Below are positions 22,621-34,480 of a stretch of 64,000 bases of DNA, one piece after another. Within the stretch, counting starts at the first letter, position 1, and the number at the start of each line of letters is the position of its first letter. The translations under genes and the position numbers were made by a program. The stretch spans positions 57,418,019 to 57,482,018 of the forward strand of contig CM049306.1 of the NCBI GenBank assembly GCA_026874595.1, in the 5' to 3' direction. Under the pieces are notes generated by a model, which did not search any database, was not told the DNA's origin, and saw only the letters and a program-made list of their open reading frames with translations. The DNA comes from Sipunculus nudus. Taxonomy: Eukaryota; Annelida; Sipuncula; Golfingiida; Sipunculidae.

Positions 22621-25600
22621 CCTACTTTAAAAGTAATGGTCCAGCACTGAAGCATCATACCTGGTGTATAAACCATTGCACAGGTTCGCACTAGGCCTGT
22701 AGGCCATGTTTATTTGTATAATCTGCCAAAAAATATATAAAATGATAAATGCCTGTCTCTGGTACAGACTATTAATATTGAATGATTATAAAAAAAAGTT
22801 GTAACCACTCAGACAGATCCATTAGGTGACTGCTGTGTATGTGATTAAATACTATTTTTGCTCTCAGGACTTTTATCAGCAAGCACCTGCAGTTGATATA
22901 CTGTAGCTGACTGGTCTCAGAGGTCTGATAAAGTGGTTCTATTTATATTCTGGCCATAATCTAAATGTATATATAGATGTACCTATATTGTGGTTATTGA
23001 ACTAAACATGTTGTCACAGGCAGGTTCACCTACCAGTGTCATATAAATATCAGGTACTTGCAGATGATAACAGCTTACCTGTATTATACCTCTCTTCTGT
23101 ATACTTGTATACTTCATAGTCCTGACCTACACTCAACTTTTGCTTTGTGCATGAAATAAATTTAAACTGGTCAAACATAAACATTTTGTGCATATTACCA
23201 TATATTTTTTCTTACCACTTCATATAAGATTACAAGAAAGATTAACTGTTGCCTCAATTCTAAAACCTCCTTAAGCATGTCAGTCCTAGTTTATGTACTT
23301 AAGTAAAAGGACTCTAATGTTATCAGTGTATGAGAATTAGTATCTACAGCCCTGTGTTCATTCATAGGAGCTGTTCACCCTGTCCTAGCATCGACACGCA
23401 ATATAAACAAAATCTGTGCTCAACTCCAGATTATGTTAAATAACTAGTTTAATTGACAATTATTTTTCATCTTGCAGTTTGCAATAATATATACCCATTC
23501 TTTTTAGTAATATATTGTGCAATAGTTATTGACAGGATACTGATTCAAATGCAGTTAAAAAGTAGATTCTCCAAGTAACAATGCAATATTTAATTACAGA
23601 CTTTACACTGGGTTACATGTAAAAAATTATATGATTAAAATAGCTGTTTAATAATTGTAAATGAACAGAAAAAAATACAGTTATTAAATTATGAATATTT
23701 CATGCTTTTCAGAATAATTTTGAGTACTTAAATAAGCTTTAGTTCTTTTCAGTTTCTTGAGACTTAAAATTGTTAGTGAACGATGCTGAGCACCAAAACA
23801 AAAGTTATACTTACATTTCCTATCTTTAGCCTCATTCACAATTTCAGACAGATTTCAGTCTTTGTTAGGCATGAGCTATAGTTTTATTTGGATGTATGCC
23901 AAAATTGTTTGAAACCTCCTGCAGATTAGTTTTGAAACTGTTTACTTTAACCAGATTGAAACTGGCACGAGAATGCACAAAATGATTGGTCTAAAAACAG
24001 TTTTTCATGTGAAAAAATTGATAAACATTAGTGAAAACATTGCCAGTATCAGCTTATGATATTTTTGCTTTCTTATTTTGTCAAATTTCTAATCAGACAT
24101 GTCATTGTAAATTTGTGGAAAAAGCTTGAATGCAAACCAATAATAAAATTTTGTATATTTTTGAAGTAAATGTAATAGCATGTGTAGAACATTTATGTAC
24201 AGCAACCCAGTAAAATTGTAGCAGCAATTTTGGCAGCACTCCAGTGTAGTAGCTGGAATAATCACTAGATGGCAGCACATGCCTTCTGATAGTGGTTACA
24301 GAATCTGTTCACATACTGTTACTTAAATAAGCAAAAGAAGGCAGGGTAAACATGAAAAAAGACAAGCCATTGTTTTGCCTTTAAGAACAGTAAGAGTGTA
24401 TTGGCCCCCATTATATATTTTCTAGATATTATATCAATAAACAGACAAAAAGATAGTTGAAGAGGCCTGTAGACTCATCCTGTGAAATGTGAGGAACCAT
24501 AGAATCAATTTAGTAATCAATGCTGATACCTTTTATTTAATTCTCAATTAAGTTATTTAATTTGGAGTAAATTTAAATCACTTTTAATTAAAAGCAAAAA
24601 AATTAATTGAAACAAGTTAATTCAGAAGATAAGAATCTGTTACAAATTAATTGAGGGGTTGCAGTTCAATGCAATGATTATTCAATGCATTTTGACACCC
24701 CTACTATAAACCCCAAATGATCACTGATTTATTTCTTATACTTCCCAGGATGCCACTGATTAGCAGAAGCATCACCTTAATTACAGGTTCAGGAATATTA
24801 CATCATATCTGTTGTTCAGAAATTAATACCATATGGTTGGTACATAACATTGAAACACCTTGAAAGTTACACTTTTCCAACAAGTTTCAGAAAGTCTATA
24901 AAGTTTGAAGGGGGGGAATATCACTCTGATTCTTCTTGAAGAGCCTCCCAGGAGTATGTTGCACCTTTGACACAAATATAAGGTAATATTCTGCACTGAC
25001 ACCACATGAAAGGTCCATGTGGCCACATATCTACCTGTCCTAATGGTATGAAAGTTGTAAACCGACCAGGTAATTGCTTGTCTAAAATGCCTGTTTTGTC
25101 CTACATGGCTTGTTGTTGTATGCCCAAGCACAATACTAATCTGGTTTGAAAATGACAAAATAGCCATTCAAAACAGCAAAGTTTATGGTAAATGCTGATA
25201 ATCCTGTTGTACACCTGGTTCTGGTTTTAGCATACAAGATTCAAAATCACAGCAAATATGTCAGATACATGGTTTTCTAGCAGAGTTAAATAGAAATAGA
25301 CACCTTTGATAGTTATGTTTAATTCTCATTACAAGTCGAGAATAATCTTTTAAATATATGCCAGTAAATCCTGTGAATAAATTAAATAAAAGTCATTATG
25401 TGACAGGCTTGTATGAGGCTGGTTAAGTAAAAGGGTTTCTTTATATAACTTATGTTTAGAAGTGAATAAGACATTCATTTTGTGGACTGAAATGTTCAAA
25501 AGCTGTGTAAATAAGGTCTTTGAAACATAAATATATAAATAGGTTCTTGGAAGTCCTTAAACTCCTTGAGATTTTATATTAAATAAGCATATAAATCCTG

Positions 25601-25800
25601 TACTGTTAATGGTACAGGTTGGTAATTTATATATGATTATTAAGTTGTAAATGTTATAATTTCAGTGATTATTTATTTACCATTTAAAATTGTTATATTT
25701 ATTATCAGTCTTATACTTCCTTCTATTGTTATTTATTTAATAAAACTTAACTTTACCAGAGTCATCAGTACAATATTTTAAAAGGTTACAATTTATTTGA
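22621..25800. other. Long AT-rich intron, nothing recognised
   Basis: Read on both strands without finding an exon with a familiar protein, an RNA gene, or a bordered element. The 114-residue minus-strand frame at 24823-25167 shows no known domain. Confidence 0.5.
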
Positions 25801-25804
25801 TTTA

Positions 25805-25885
25805 TATTTTATTAATAATTATTATTATTATAACTGTTATTATTATTATTATTATTATTATTTTATTATTATCATCATTATTATC
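25805..25885. repeat. Imperfect (ATT)n microsatellite
   Basis: ATT/TTA trinucleotides interrupted by CTG, TTT and ATC variants. Confidence 0.85.
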
Positions 25886-28200
25886 ATCTTTTTTATTTTT
25901 TTAATTATATATGGCTTCACCTAATTAGTTATATTCTGGACATTGTGGACAATAACGTCTCGTAACTGCACAGCTAACCAGACTGAGGATAGTTTGCCGC
26001 AGTTCAGGTTACATTAATCAGCCATGTAAACAAGGAGTGTATATTTGTTATATCAAAAATGTCTTATTGGAACACAAAATCACAAAATAGTATTAACAGG
26101 TAATAAAATTCTGAAAGTAAGATTTTAGATGTCAAGAATCAAAATGTCAACTTTAGGGATAAATCCATGAGTAATCCTTTCTTAGTTTGTTGAGGTAACT
26201 ACAAATATTGTTCTTAGTTTATTTATTAATGTTATTATTACAAATATGTTATTACCTCAGTTAGATATTTCAAATGACCAGTTCAGTATAATATAGCAAA
26301 CCAAGTATTTCACAGATTTAGCATTATAGCTATTATTATTGCAATTATGTTTTATTATGTGTCTGGAATCTTTTCATGGTTAAATGCATAAATGTTCATG
26401 TAAGAGATAATAAGTGAGAATGTCAAGGTAGTCTCTCAAGGATAAATGAATTAATTAATTGTCTTTGACACTTAGAACTTCCAGATTAGCCAAATGAGAG
26501 GAAGAATAATCATCATGATATAATTTACCTGAGAGAGAGAAATGTTCATTTTTAAATTAATTTTGTCTTTACTTTCCATATATATGAGTCACCTAGGACA
26601 GGTGCAGTCAGTAGGAGTTACAATTTGAGTTAGGGACTACATTTAGTTACATATAGTTACATTTAGTTAGAGGAGAAATTAAACATAGCTAGGATCATTG
26701 CCAGCAAGTGAAGTCAACATCACATGTTTTAATTAGTTGAATAACAGAAATATTTGTATATGAAGAAAAGGAATAATCAATTAATTTTTCATCACCAAGA
26801 AGTCTGCTGTTCCTGGAACCCACAACTACAACCATAAAATTCCAACCAGTGATAATAGCAATGGTGAAGTAATTATCACACAAACAATCATGATAACTTC
26901 AGTTTTCCAATACACTTGTGTGGATCTTATTCATGCTTCTAACCTGTAACCTCCAGATCAATTGAAATGGTGAAAAATACAATTTGGCATGATACCTGTT
27001 GTGTAATACATTTGAGGTGATGCCAGAGTTCCATGCACCCTGAAGGTTATTATGGCTTATTTGAAGACCTTTTTTCCCAAATCGCTGGTATCATGATCAG
27101 CACTGGTGCCACGTCAAAGAGATCAGTTCTATGTATTATTCAAAACGTTACCACCGTCAGGGATATCAGATAATTCAGCTCCGTCAGTGCTGTGAATAAA
27201 AAATGTTGGTCGTTTAGACTACCTGGCAGGCAGTTAAATAGGTAGGAACAAGGCTGGACCTGATATCAGCAGGGTTTTTTGGTTGATGCCATTGACATAA
27301 AGGAGATAAGTGCTGTGGTTCCAGCCAGGGTGCCATATCTGTAACTGTTAAGAAGTGATTGTGAGCTTTTGCTGCCACAGCTTAAGCAGCAACTGTCAGG
27401 AAGAGAAACAGCCAAGTAAACAGCCTTGGATATTATCTGAGGCTGTGAAGTTTTGTTGAAGGGCTGGAATTGTAATAGGGCTCAGGAGCCTATAGCTTCT
27501 GTAGCTAATGCATAACGCGATTGCATTGGTTCCTATTTCAGTGCCACCGGACGCTTACAGTTATTATTATTAACAGTCCTGCGCCACTTCGTTCTCACCA
27601 CCCCAGTTTGATCGAGGTATTGGTTCTTGCGTTCCTGGATTGCTGGGTTTAATTGACTACCACAGTCTTGTGCTCATACTATGTATGAGCTTAAACTGTA
27701 TGTGAAATTCATGATTCGACCAATATGTGTAAAGAATGAAATAACAGTACCAGTGGTCTCATCAACCTATTTGTAATCAAACAGTAGTCCGCCTTGAGTG
27801 GTCTGCCAAACATCGTTACTGCCAAGGTCCAGTGAATAATTGTAATAGCAGGCTTTACCATGAGTATAGATTTTATTTGTTTGCCAAGTAATCGGGAACA
27901 GTCAAGCATTAGTGCTCAGTAGGCTGTAAAGGTAGGTTTTTATAGCAGAGGTTCCTCAAGCACAAATTACCAGCCCAGGATCTATTAGACGATTACATTC
28001 CAGCATATTCTACTACATGAAAATACTCTTAGAACAAGATTGAATTTACTGTTCTAGTCTTGAATTATAAATACTGATCTTTACCATATAGATAAAACTG
28101 TTGTGCTGTATCTTTATATATCAAAATTGGTTATATGATTATTTCATATGTAAAAATATAAATATATAGTTTATAGCCTTATTGTATCACAAGTAATTAC
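25886..28200. other. Intron, nothing specific
   Basis: AT-rich. It becomes more mixed in composition after about 27000, with some CpG around 27500-27600 (CCACCGGACGC, TTCGTTCTC). No exon recognised. Confidence 0.4.
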
Positions 28201-29334
28201 AGACTTGTTATGGCTGGTGCCCTGGCGGGTTGTTTGTAGAGCATTCTTTTTAACGGATAAGTTAGTACGCCCAGTTTGTATCTGTATTGATCTGCTCTCC
28301 ATACAGGTAACAGCTGGTCCTAAATTCTAAATTTAGAGCACTGTAGAGCTGATTTTGTTTGTAGGGGTAACAGGATTTGTTTGTGGTGGACCACTGCATG
28401 CACACCTCTGCTGTGCCGTCTCTGATCAAAACGGACACGTTTGCATGTTTGGTGTAACGTTGATGTTCAGTGGAAATTGCATCAGTTGGATAAGCATCTC
28501 AGGGATTTGACAAGATTAAGTAAAAGTAAAGGTTAACCACTTACTTTTCCGTTCTGCTGTCTGTCTCTGTACTTTGGATTCCTTATATTCCATGGTGCTG
28601 ATTCTGGTCTGTCAGTACTGGTATTGGTGGTAAATCAACCGTTTTGATGAAATAACTCCCTGACACTGAAGGACTTTTAAGCAGGGGGCTTCATTTCTCT
28701 CATGGTATTGATGTTACAACACCAAGCGCTTCAGCAAATGGATTCCTCGACTGCTCAGCAGTAGCTGCCCCTGTTGATCACTGAATCCAGGTGAAAAACC
28801 AGAAAACAGGGACAAATTCACCGCAAGCATTCTAGTTCAGGATCTCAGAGGGAAATGAGCCCAACTGATAAACACAGTGAGGTTTTATACTCCAGCCAGC
28901 CTCGGCTCTCACTGAGGTGCTCTGTGTATCACAGACAGGTAGGGACCAGCGCTGGTGTAGGCAGCTCCTGCATTTGATATGTAATGTGTTGGTCAAGTGT
29001 CGGAGATCCTAACAGCTATCTGTAAGCTGTCTACTCCAATACAGTGGTAATTTTTATCATTACCACTGCTTATACAGGCTGTGTTGAGCTTATTAGGTTT
29101 CAGCTGTTTGATTGTGGTGAGCCTAACGGGATGTTACTGTCTGTACCAGCTGATCGGAGAATACATATCAATCAGTGCAGTAGCATTTATGGCAGCTTTG
29201 AATGCTGTGATCTTGTACGGTAGTAACATCTGACGATCATAATCGGGACACCTCCTCCTGGACTACAGACTTATAAAATGTGTTGCCGTTAATTACCTTT
29301 ACCTCAGACAGTGTTTACCGACAAAACGTGATCA
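28200..29334 (+). promoter_or_regulatory. Putative promoter and 5'UTR region of the 29335 exon
   Basis: Composition is less AT-rich than the neighbouring introns and looks unique, without repeat borders, right up to the ATG at 29335. An in-frame TGA precedes that ATG directly, so this segment would be untranslated leader or promoter. No TATA box or defined start site is called. Confidence 0.3.
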
Positions 29335-29536
29335 ATGAAAAAGTTCAAAGTAGGGTTTGGTGCCCTGGCTGTTAAAATGAGTGCACCCAGTCATAAGCCG
29401 GGGGACTCTGTGCCAGAAAAAATAATCGAGGAAGAGCAGGAAGAGTTTAAAAAGAGGCAAAGGAGAAGAAGTAGCATCGCAGTGCCGCAGATTTCCCGAC
29501 GTAGAAGTAGCATCTCTGGTGGTGACTCTGTTTGCT
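29335..29536 (+). CDS. Alternative first coding exon of AHCYL-like gene, basic/serine-rich
   Basis: A 67-codon block from ATG (in-frame TGA just upstream) to the strong donor TGCT|GTAAGT, phase 1. That phase matches the acceptor at 39350; the junction codon becomes TCA (Ser), giving …GGDSVC-S-SYTGSSSDEE. The peptide starts MKKFKVGFGALAVKMSAPSH. It has an acidic stretch (residues 29-37, KIIEEEQEE), then two basophilic kinase-type sites, RRRSSI (residues 43-48 and 55-60), the second continuing as RRRSSIS. KVGF at residues 5-8 fits the loose RVxF-type PP1-docking pattern. Methionine 15 is an alternative start. No homologue of this exact exon is recalled, so assignment rests on phase, position, strand and composition. 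It would replace, not join, the 3046 serine cluster. Confidence 0.68.
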
Positions 29537-30815
29537 GTAAGTTTTATCTCCCAGATATTAATTCATCTTACCAGTAAAATAAATCATATATGATGTAACT
29601 TTTCAGTTTGCCTGAACAGGTAAAATAGATTATATGCTATAGATAGAAAGTGTAATTTTACAGTCACCTTACTTTGCTGAAAGGTAAAATTGATGTAATG
29701 TAAGTGTAATGTTTAATCATTACACCTGATTTACCTGAAAGGTAAAATTATATAGTTTGATGTAGATATAATCTTTTTCAAATTTAAATTGATAGATACA
29801 TTGTGATGAAAGTGTTATTTTCAGACAGCTGATTAGCCGACATATAATATAGGCTCAGTATTGTGTGAATGTAGTCTGCCAAACACCTGCTTTACCTAAA
29901 TCGATATACACACTTGGTGGGAGTACTCAACAGATGTGTCTCATAACTGACCACTTGCTGGTTAACAAGATTAGTTTTTAGTATCTAGTGCACTGAAACT
30001 AGTTAAGGTGGCGCCTTGAACTGATGAGTCTTGAATGATTATATATGTCACTATTATATGTGACCTTTTATTTTGTTTTCTGAACTTATATCATGAAGGC
30101 AAATGTATGACAAACATGAAAAGAGTTTCAACTCAAGATACAGAAGAGAGTGATTTACTTTTAATCTGATCCCAAATAATACTATATGTTTATTGTATCG
30201 GGGGTGAAGTATCACAATACCTATTATATTGTGAGATAATGTACAATTACAGTGCCAAATTAATAAACTATGATAGTTAATTGATAAATGAAAAATATTA
30301 AATCTTTCACTTTATTTGAAAAGATCCTTAGGTAATCATGTAAAAACGATAAAAAGTTTATCCTCTTGAAGTAGGTGACAATTTACTGATCAAAGATTTG
30401 CTTTGAATTTGCTGTACAGTGTATGTTAAAGTACTTAGGACATCACAGAATAGCTACAGACAGATCCACAGGTGCTGGATCTAACAGGCTTACTGTTTTG
30501 ATTTGTGGTTTGCCTGACAAGTTTCTTCTCTATTTATTTTGCAGTCTATCTAAAAGAAGCCGCCCCCATAAAGAATTAAACATGGTCTGTCTCTTTGTGC
30601 CTCTTGTCTGAACTGTTTATCAGCCACACAGACGTCATGTATAATGGATAGCCAGCACCAGGAGCTGGAGTATGGACTGAACTCCAGTGTCAGAAAGCCC
30701 AGTTTACTAATTTTTCCAGATTAAATAATGTCCTGTGAACTTTATCATGTAATATAAATGTAATGATGTTCATCAGCAATAAACACATGTAAATAAATGG
30801 CATTCACTGTCATAC
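29537..30815. other. Intron, nothing recognised
   Basis: The first 250 bp repeat the short motif 'AGGTAAAAT(T)…TGTAA' several times, and the rest is plain AT-rich sequence. Confidence 0.5.
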
Positions 30816-30816
30816 C

Positions 30817-31388
30817 AGGCCTACAAGACCCTGAGTTTACCATGATCAGCCTAGGCCTATATGGCTCTGAGGTCACCTGGATCAGCCCAGGCCTACAACT
30901 TGTACAAGGTCATGAGGTCACCTGGATCAGCCCATGCCTATAATGCCCTGAGGTCACCTCTATCAGATCAGGCCTATAAGGCCTTGAGGTCACCTCTATC
31001 AGATCGGGCCTATAAGGCCCTGAGGTCACCTCTATCAGATCAGGCCTAGAAGTCCCTAAGGTCACCTCTATCAGATCAGGCCTAGAAGGCCCTGAGGTGA
31101 CCTCTATCAGATCAGGCATAGAAGGCCCTGAGGTCACCTCTATCAGATCAGGCCTAGAAGGCCTTGAGGTCTCCACTATCAGATCAGGCCTAGAAGGCCC
31201 TGAGGTCTCCTATCAGATCAGGCCTATAAGGCCCTGAGGTCACCTCTATCAGATCAGGCCTATAAGGCCCTGAGGTCACCTCTATCAGATCAGGCCTAAA
31301 AAACCCTGAGATCACTCAGGTCACCTGGTTTATACCATGCCAATAAGGCCCTCAGGTTACCTGGAAAAGCCCTGGCCTATAAGGCCCC
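30817..31388. repeat. 36-bp minisatellite, about 15-16 copies
   Basis: The unit is AGGCCTATAAGGCCCTGAGGTCACCTCTATCAGATC plus one base, 36 bp. The middle copies are nearly identical and the edges are degenerate. Because 36 is a multiple of three, the array stays open on both strands, producing 12-residue peptide repeats (LRSPLSDQAYKA on plus, IEVTSGPSRPDL on minus) that should not be read as proteins. Each unit has palindromic AGGCCT and AGGTCACCT. Confidence 0.93.
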
Positions 31389-33436
31389 CACCCACTCCCC
31401 ACCATTCATCTGAATCAGAACTCTCCTGCAGGGCCATCATAATGTCAGTTTTAAATGATAGTGTTACAGATCAATGGTATTTGCATTTTCAGTGCTCTCC
31501 TGTATTTTAATCATATGTTCCTGTGATAAATTTGTTATACAAATGCAAAGCAAGATATTGGGACTTGCCAGGTGTCTCACAGCAGGGCCTGGTGGATCTT
31601 GATGAATAATGCTGAAAATTAACTGCCACAGTCTTGTAGCGTCATAACCTGATGGTTACTAAATACCACCCATATAAAGGTAGACTAAAGCTCTGCATCT
31701 GATCATGCCTGCATGTCATCAGTCATTGTGATATGTGAAAGGAGTATTCCATGTCCTTATTCCTGTAATCCACCATAGATGTCCTGCTGGGGCTCTTCCA
31801 GCGTTAATGGAAATGATGCATCCTGGGATAAAATGGCATATGGTTACAGAACCATAATCTGATCCACTCTCTCTAGATAATGCCGCCGTAACCTGAACCT
31901 CTGATGAACACCACACTGGGAGGGTTTGTAATGTCGGTATGCTCAGTTTTTGTTGGTGGAGTTGAAGAAATAATTTGGTTGATTACATCACAGAAAAGTG
32001 AGTTGCTAAATCTTAGTGTAAATTTAGAAACAAAAGAAAGAATGTAGATATCTTTAAAATCAATCCTTAAATGGCAAACTTGCATCTTTATGGGTATAAT
32101 CTAATACTTATAAAAGGAATTCGGTTAACATTTGTTGGCAATGTTCTCTAAAACCGCGTTGTGTACAATACTGTGCCAGAAATCATTGTAATGGTTATTA
32201 TCCCCTTAGAGACATAGGTGATATGAAAATAAACAATTTTTAATGTACATATAATTTTGAGTGATTTTTCCGTTTTTTTTCACTGAGCACAGCTGAACTG
32301 CCTTTGGCAATCACCGGAATGAGTGCATCTTGGTCACTCAACCTGTAACACTAAGGACTATTGTTCATATGAATAACGCTTGCTTTCAATGAGGGATTTG
32401 ACCCACGTGCGTGGTCAGTAAAAGAGAAAAACACATGTTTCTCGCTTTATGAAATGGAGAGTTCAACCCAGAAGGATTAATAAAAAAACCTAATTCAAGG
32501 TCCCAATTTCCGAAAAAAGGGATGGGGTTGGGTGGGGGGGTTGCGGGGGTTTCAGGCCTCAAAATTTGTCTGATACTATGAAAAAAAGGTTGCGCAGTGG
32601 GTGGCTGAAAAATGGGATACAGACCCACTGCATGGAGTCCTGTTTGGGTCCGCTTCTGCTACTTACGATGTATGCATATTTCTGTCCCTTCTTCAGGAAC
32701 AGTTTTCTTGCAACGTAAACCATCTTTGACCAGGTCTTCAAGGTAAACAACCTATGCTTTTGCCACAAGCACAGCGCCACAAAATAACAGTAAAAAAATA
32801 TCTGTACATATCGTATTCAGAGAGTATCCCACTAAAAATCTATATTTTCTTTTAACTTTATTATAAAAAATGAGCGCACATTCAACATCTCAGTAAATAT
32901 ATCTCCCAAACCCAGGTAAAAAGCCTGGTATACCGGGTTTATCAGCTAGTCTGTCATATTAGTTTTTATACTCTTGAGATTTAACTCATATATATTATGT
33001 ATAAAAAATATTTTTCTTAGTGTCAGGTATAAGTCAATAATAATAAAATGAATAAACAATAAAGTATTATATTTTCCCCTAGGTTCATTGGTTTGTTTGA
33101 CTGTCAGCAACTTTATGCAAAAAGTAATTATGAACAGGTTTTGATTAAATTTTCAGGAGGGTTAGAGTGACACCCAAGGAAATTTTATAGTTTAACTGGA
33201 TCTGGATATGTTCTTTCATTCAAAGTCTACATGTGCCTCAGGGTGAATCCTCTGTCCCCAGCTTCAAACTGCCAATTGACAGGAATTAGGGCCAGTGCAC
33301 GCTTTGCCAGTCACAAGGAGAACCCATGTTACAGAAGCATGGCACTGTGTACAAACATTAAAGTCTTTTAATTTTGTAGGGGGAGGGGGGAGTGGGGAAG
33401 GCTCCATCTACACTGTACACATTCTAGTTTTACTAA
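31389..33436. other. Intron, nothing recognised
   Basis: No exon, RNA gene or bordered repeat seen. There is a G-rich patch at 32520-32555 and a short AGGGGGGAGTGGGG run near 33382. Confidence 0.45.
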
Positions 33437-33705
33437 AGCCCCTTTCACACATTCACGGATAGCATCATGGATCATCCCGGATCATCGTTCCGGGATCATC
33501 CGTGTTAACTGCGTCATCACCTTGAAAACTCTGGGCATCATCGTGTTAACACCGTGTTGCATCAAAAGTGCTCCGGGATTATCCGTGTTGCTATCCGTGA
33601 ATATGTGAAAGCCCCATTTACGATATCGCACTGCTGTTCCCGGAACACCACCTATTAAGGTCCGGGATGATCCCTGTTGCTATCTGTGAATGTGTGAAAG
33701 GGGCT
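33437..33705. mobile_element. MITE with AGCCCCTTTCACAC ends
   Basis: A 269-bp non-coding element. Its ends AGCCCCTTTCACACATTCAC and GTGAATGTGTGAAAGGGGCT are a near-perfect inverted repeat extending to about 30 bp. It is flanked by TAA on both sides (33434-33436 and 33706-33708), fitting a PIF/Harbinger-type 3-bp target. The interior has many CCGGGAT/ATCCCGG and ATCCGTG motifs, giving nested hairpins. Confidence 0.75.
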
Positions 33706-34377
33706 TAAGGCTTTAATACAGTGCATTTAAATAAGAATTCATGAAAAATCTGGGTTAATAAATATATCTTCATTATTCATTCATGTGTTCCCCAACCTTT
33801 TTCCACCTGTTTTCTGTAATTATTTTTGTATGGACAATTTACCTCAAAGCTTCTGAAATCTGAACAGTAATTAACTAGAATGAAAGTAATACCTTGCCTT
33901 GTGTGACATTCTTGTGTTAACTGTTAATCAATTTTTGACAAAAAAGTGTACATATATTTGCCACTTTTAACATTCCATGCCACAAATAGTGGGCTTTAAG
34001 AATGAATGATGTCATATAATGGCCTATTTGTGGTCTCGCTGATGTCAGTCAAACTTTAATCCACGAATGGAGGAGGCCAGTCGAGGATTTTCTCATTTAG
34101 TTTTGGCTTATTATAGACCAAGTCACTGGAAAAGGGTACAGATGATGTAACACAATTATGTGGTATGGTATGACAGGTCTTATGAAATTTTTCCTGGTGT
34201 GATGCAGTAACCATAGTGATGATTTGTTATTGGTACATTTTATGAAGACTCAATTCATCAGTTTGACCAGAGTCTGCTCAAACACGTTCGTCAGATGAAT
34301 TTCGCAGGAGAGTCCATGCTTCCACAGTCCATGGTGCAAGGTAAAGAGTATCATTCACTTCACATAAAGTTTAGATA

Positions 34378-34480
34378 CAGTGAAACCTGTGAAATAAAAC
34401 TACCTGGAGGACTGGCCAGAAGTAGTCTTAATTCACAGGTGATCTTATTTGCGAGGTGGCCTGTCAAACAGGTTCTGCTA
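34378..34480. mobile_element. Tigger-like MITE
   Basis: Starts CAGTGAAACCTGTG after TA and ends ACAGGTTCTGCTA before TA. It is internally related to the copy at 1823-1976 (AGTAGTCTTAATTCACA). The 83-residue frame that crosses it is not a gene. Confidence 0.5.

Noticed and set aside
30861-31176. Repetitive 12-residue peptide frames on both strands
   Set aside because: Products of the 36-bp minisatellite, whose period is a multiple of three.
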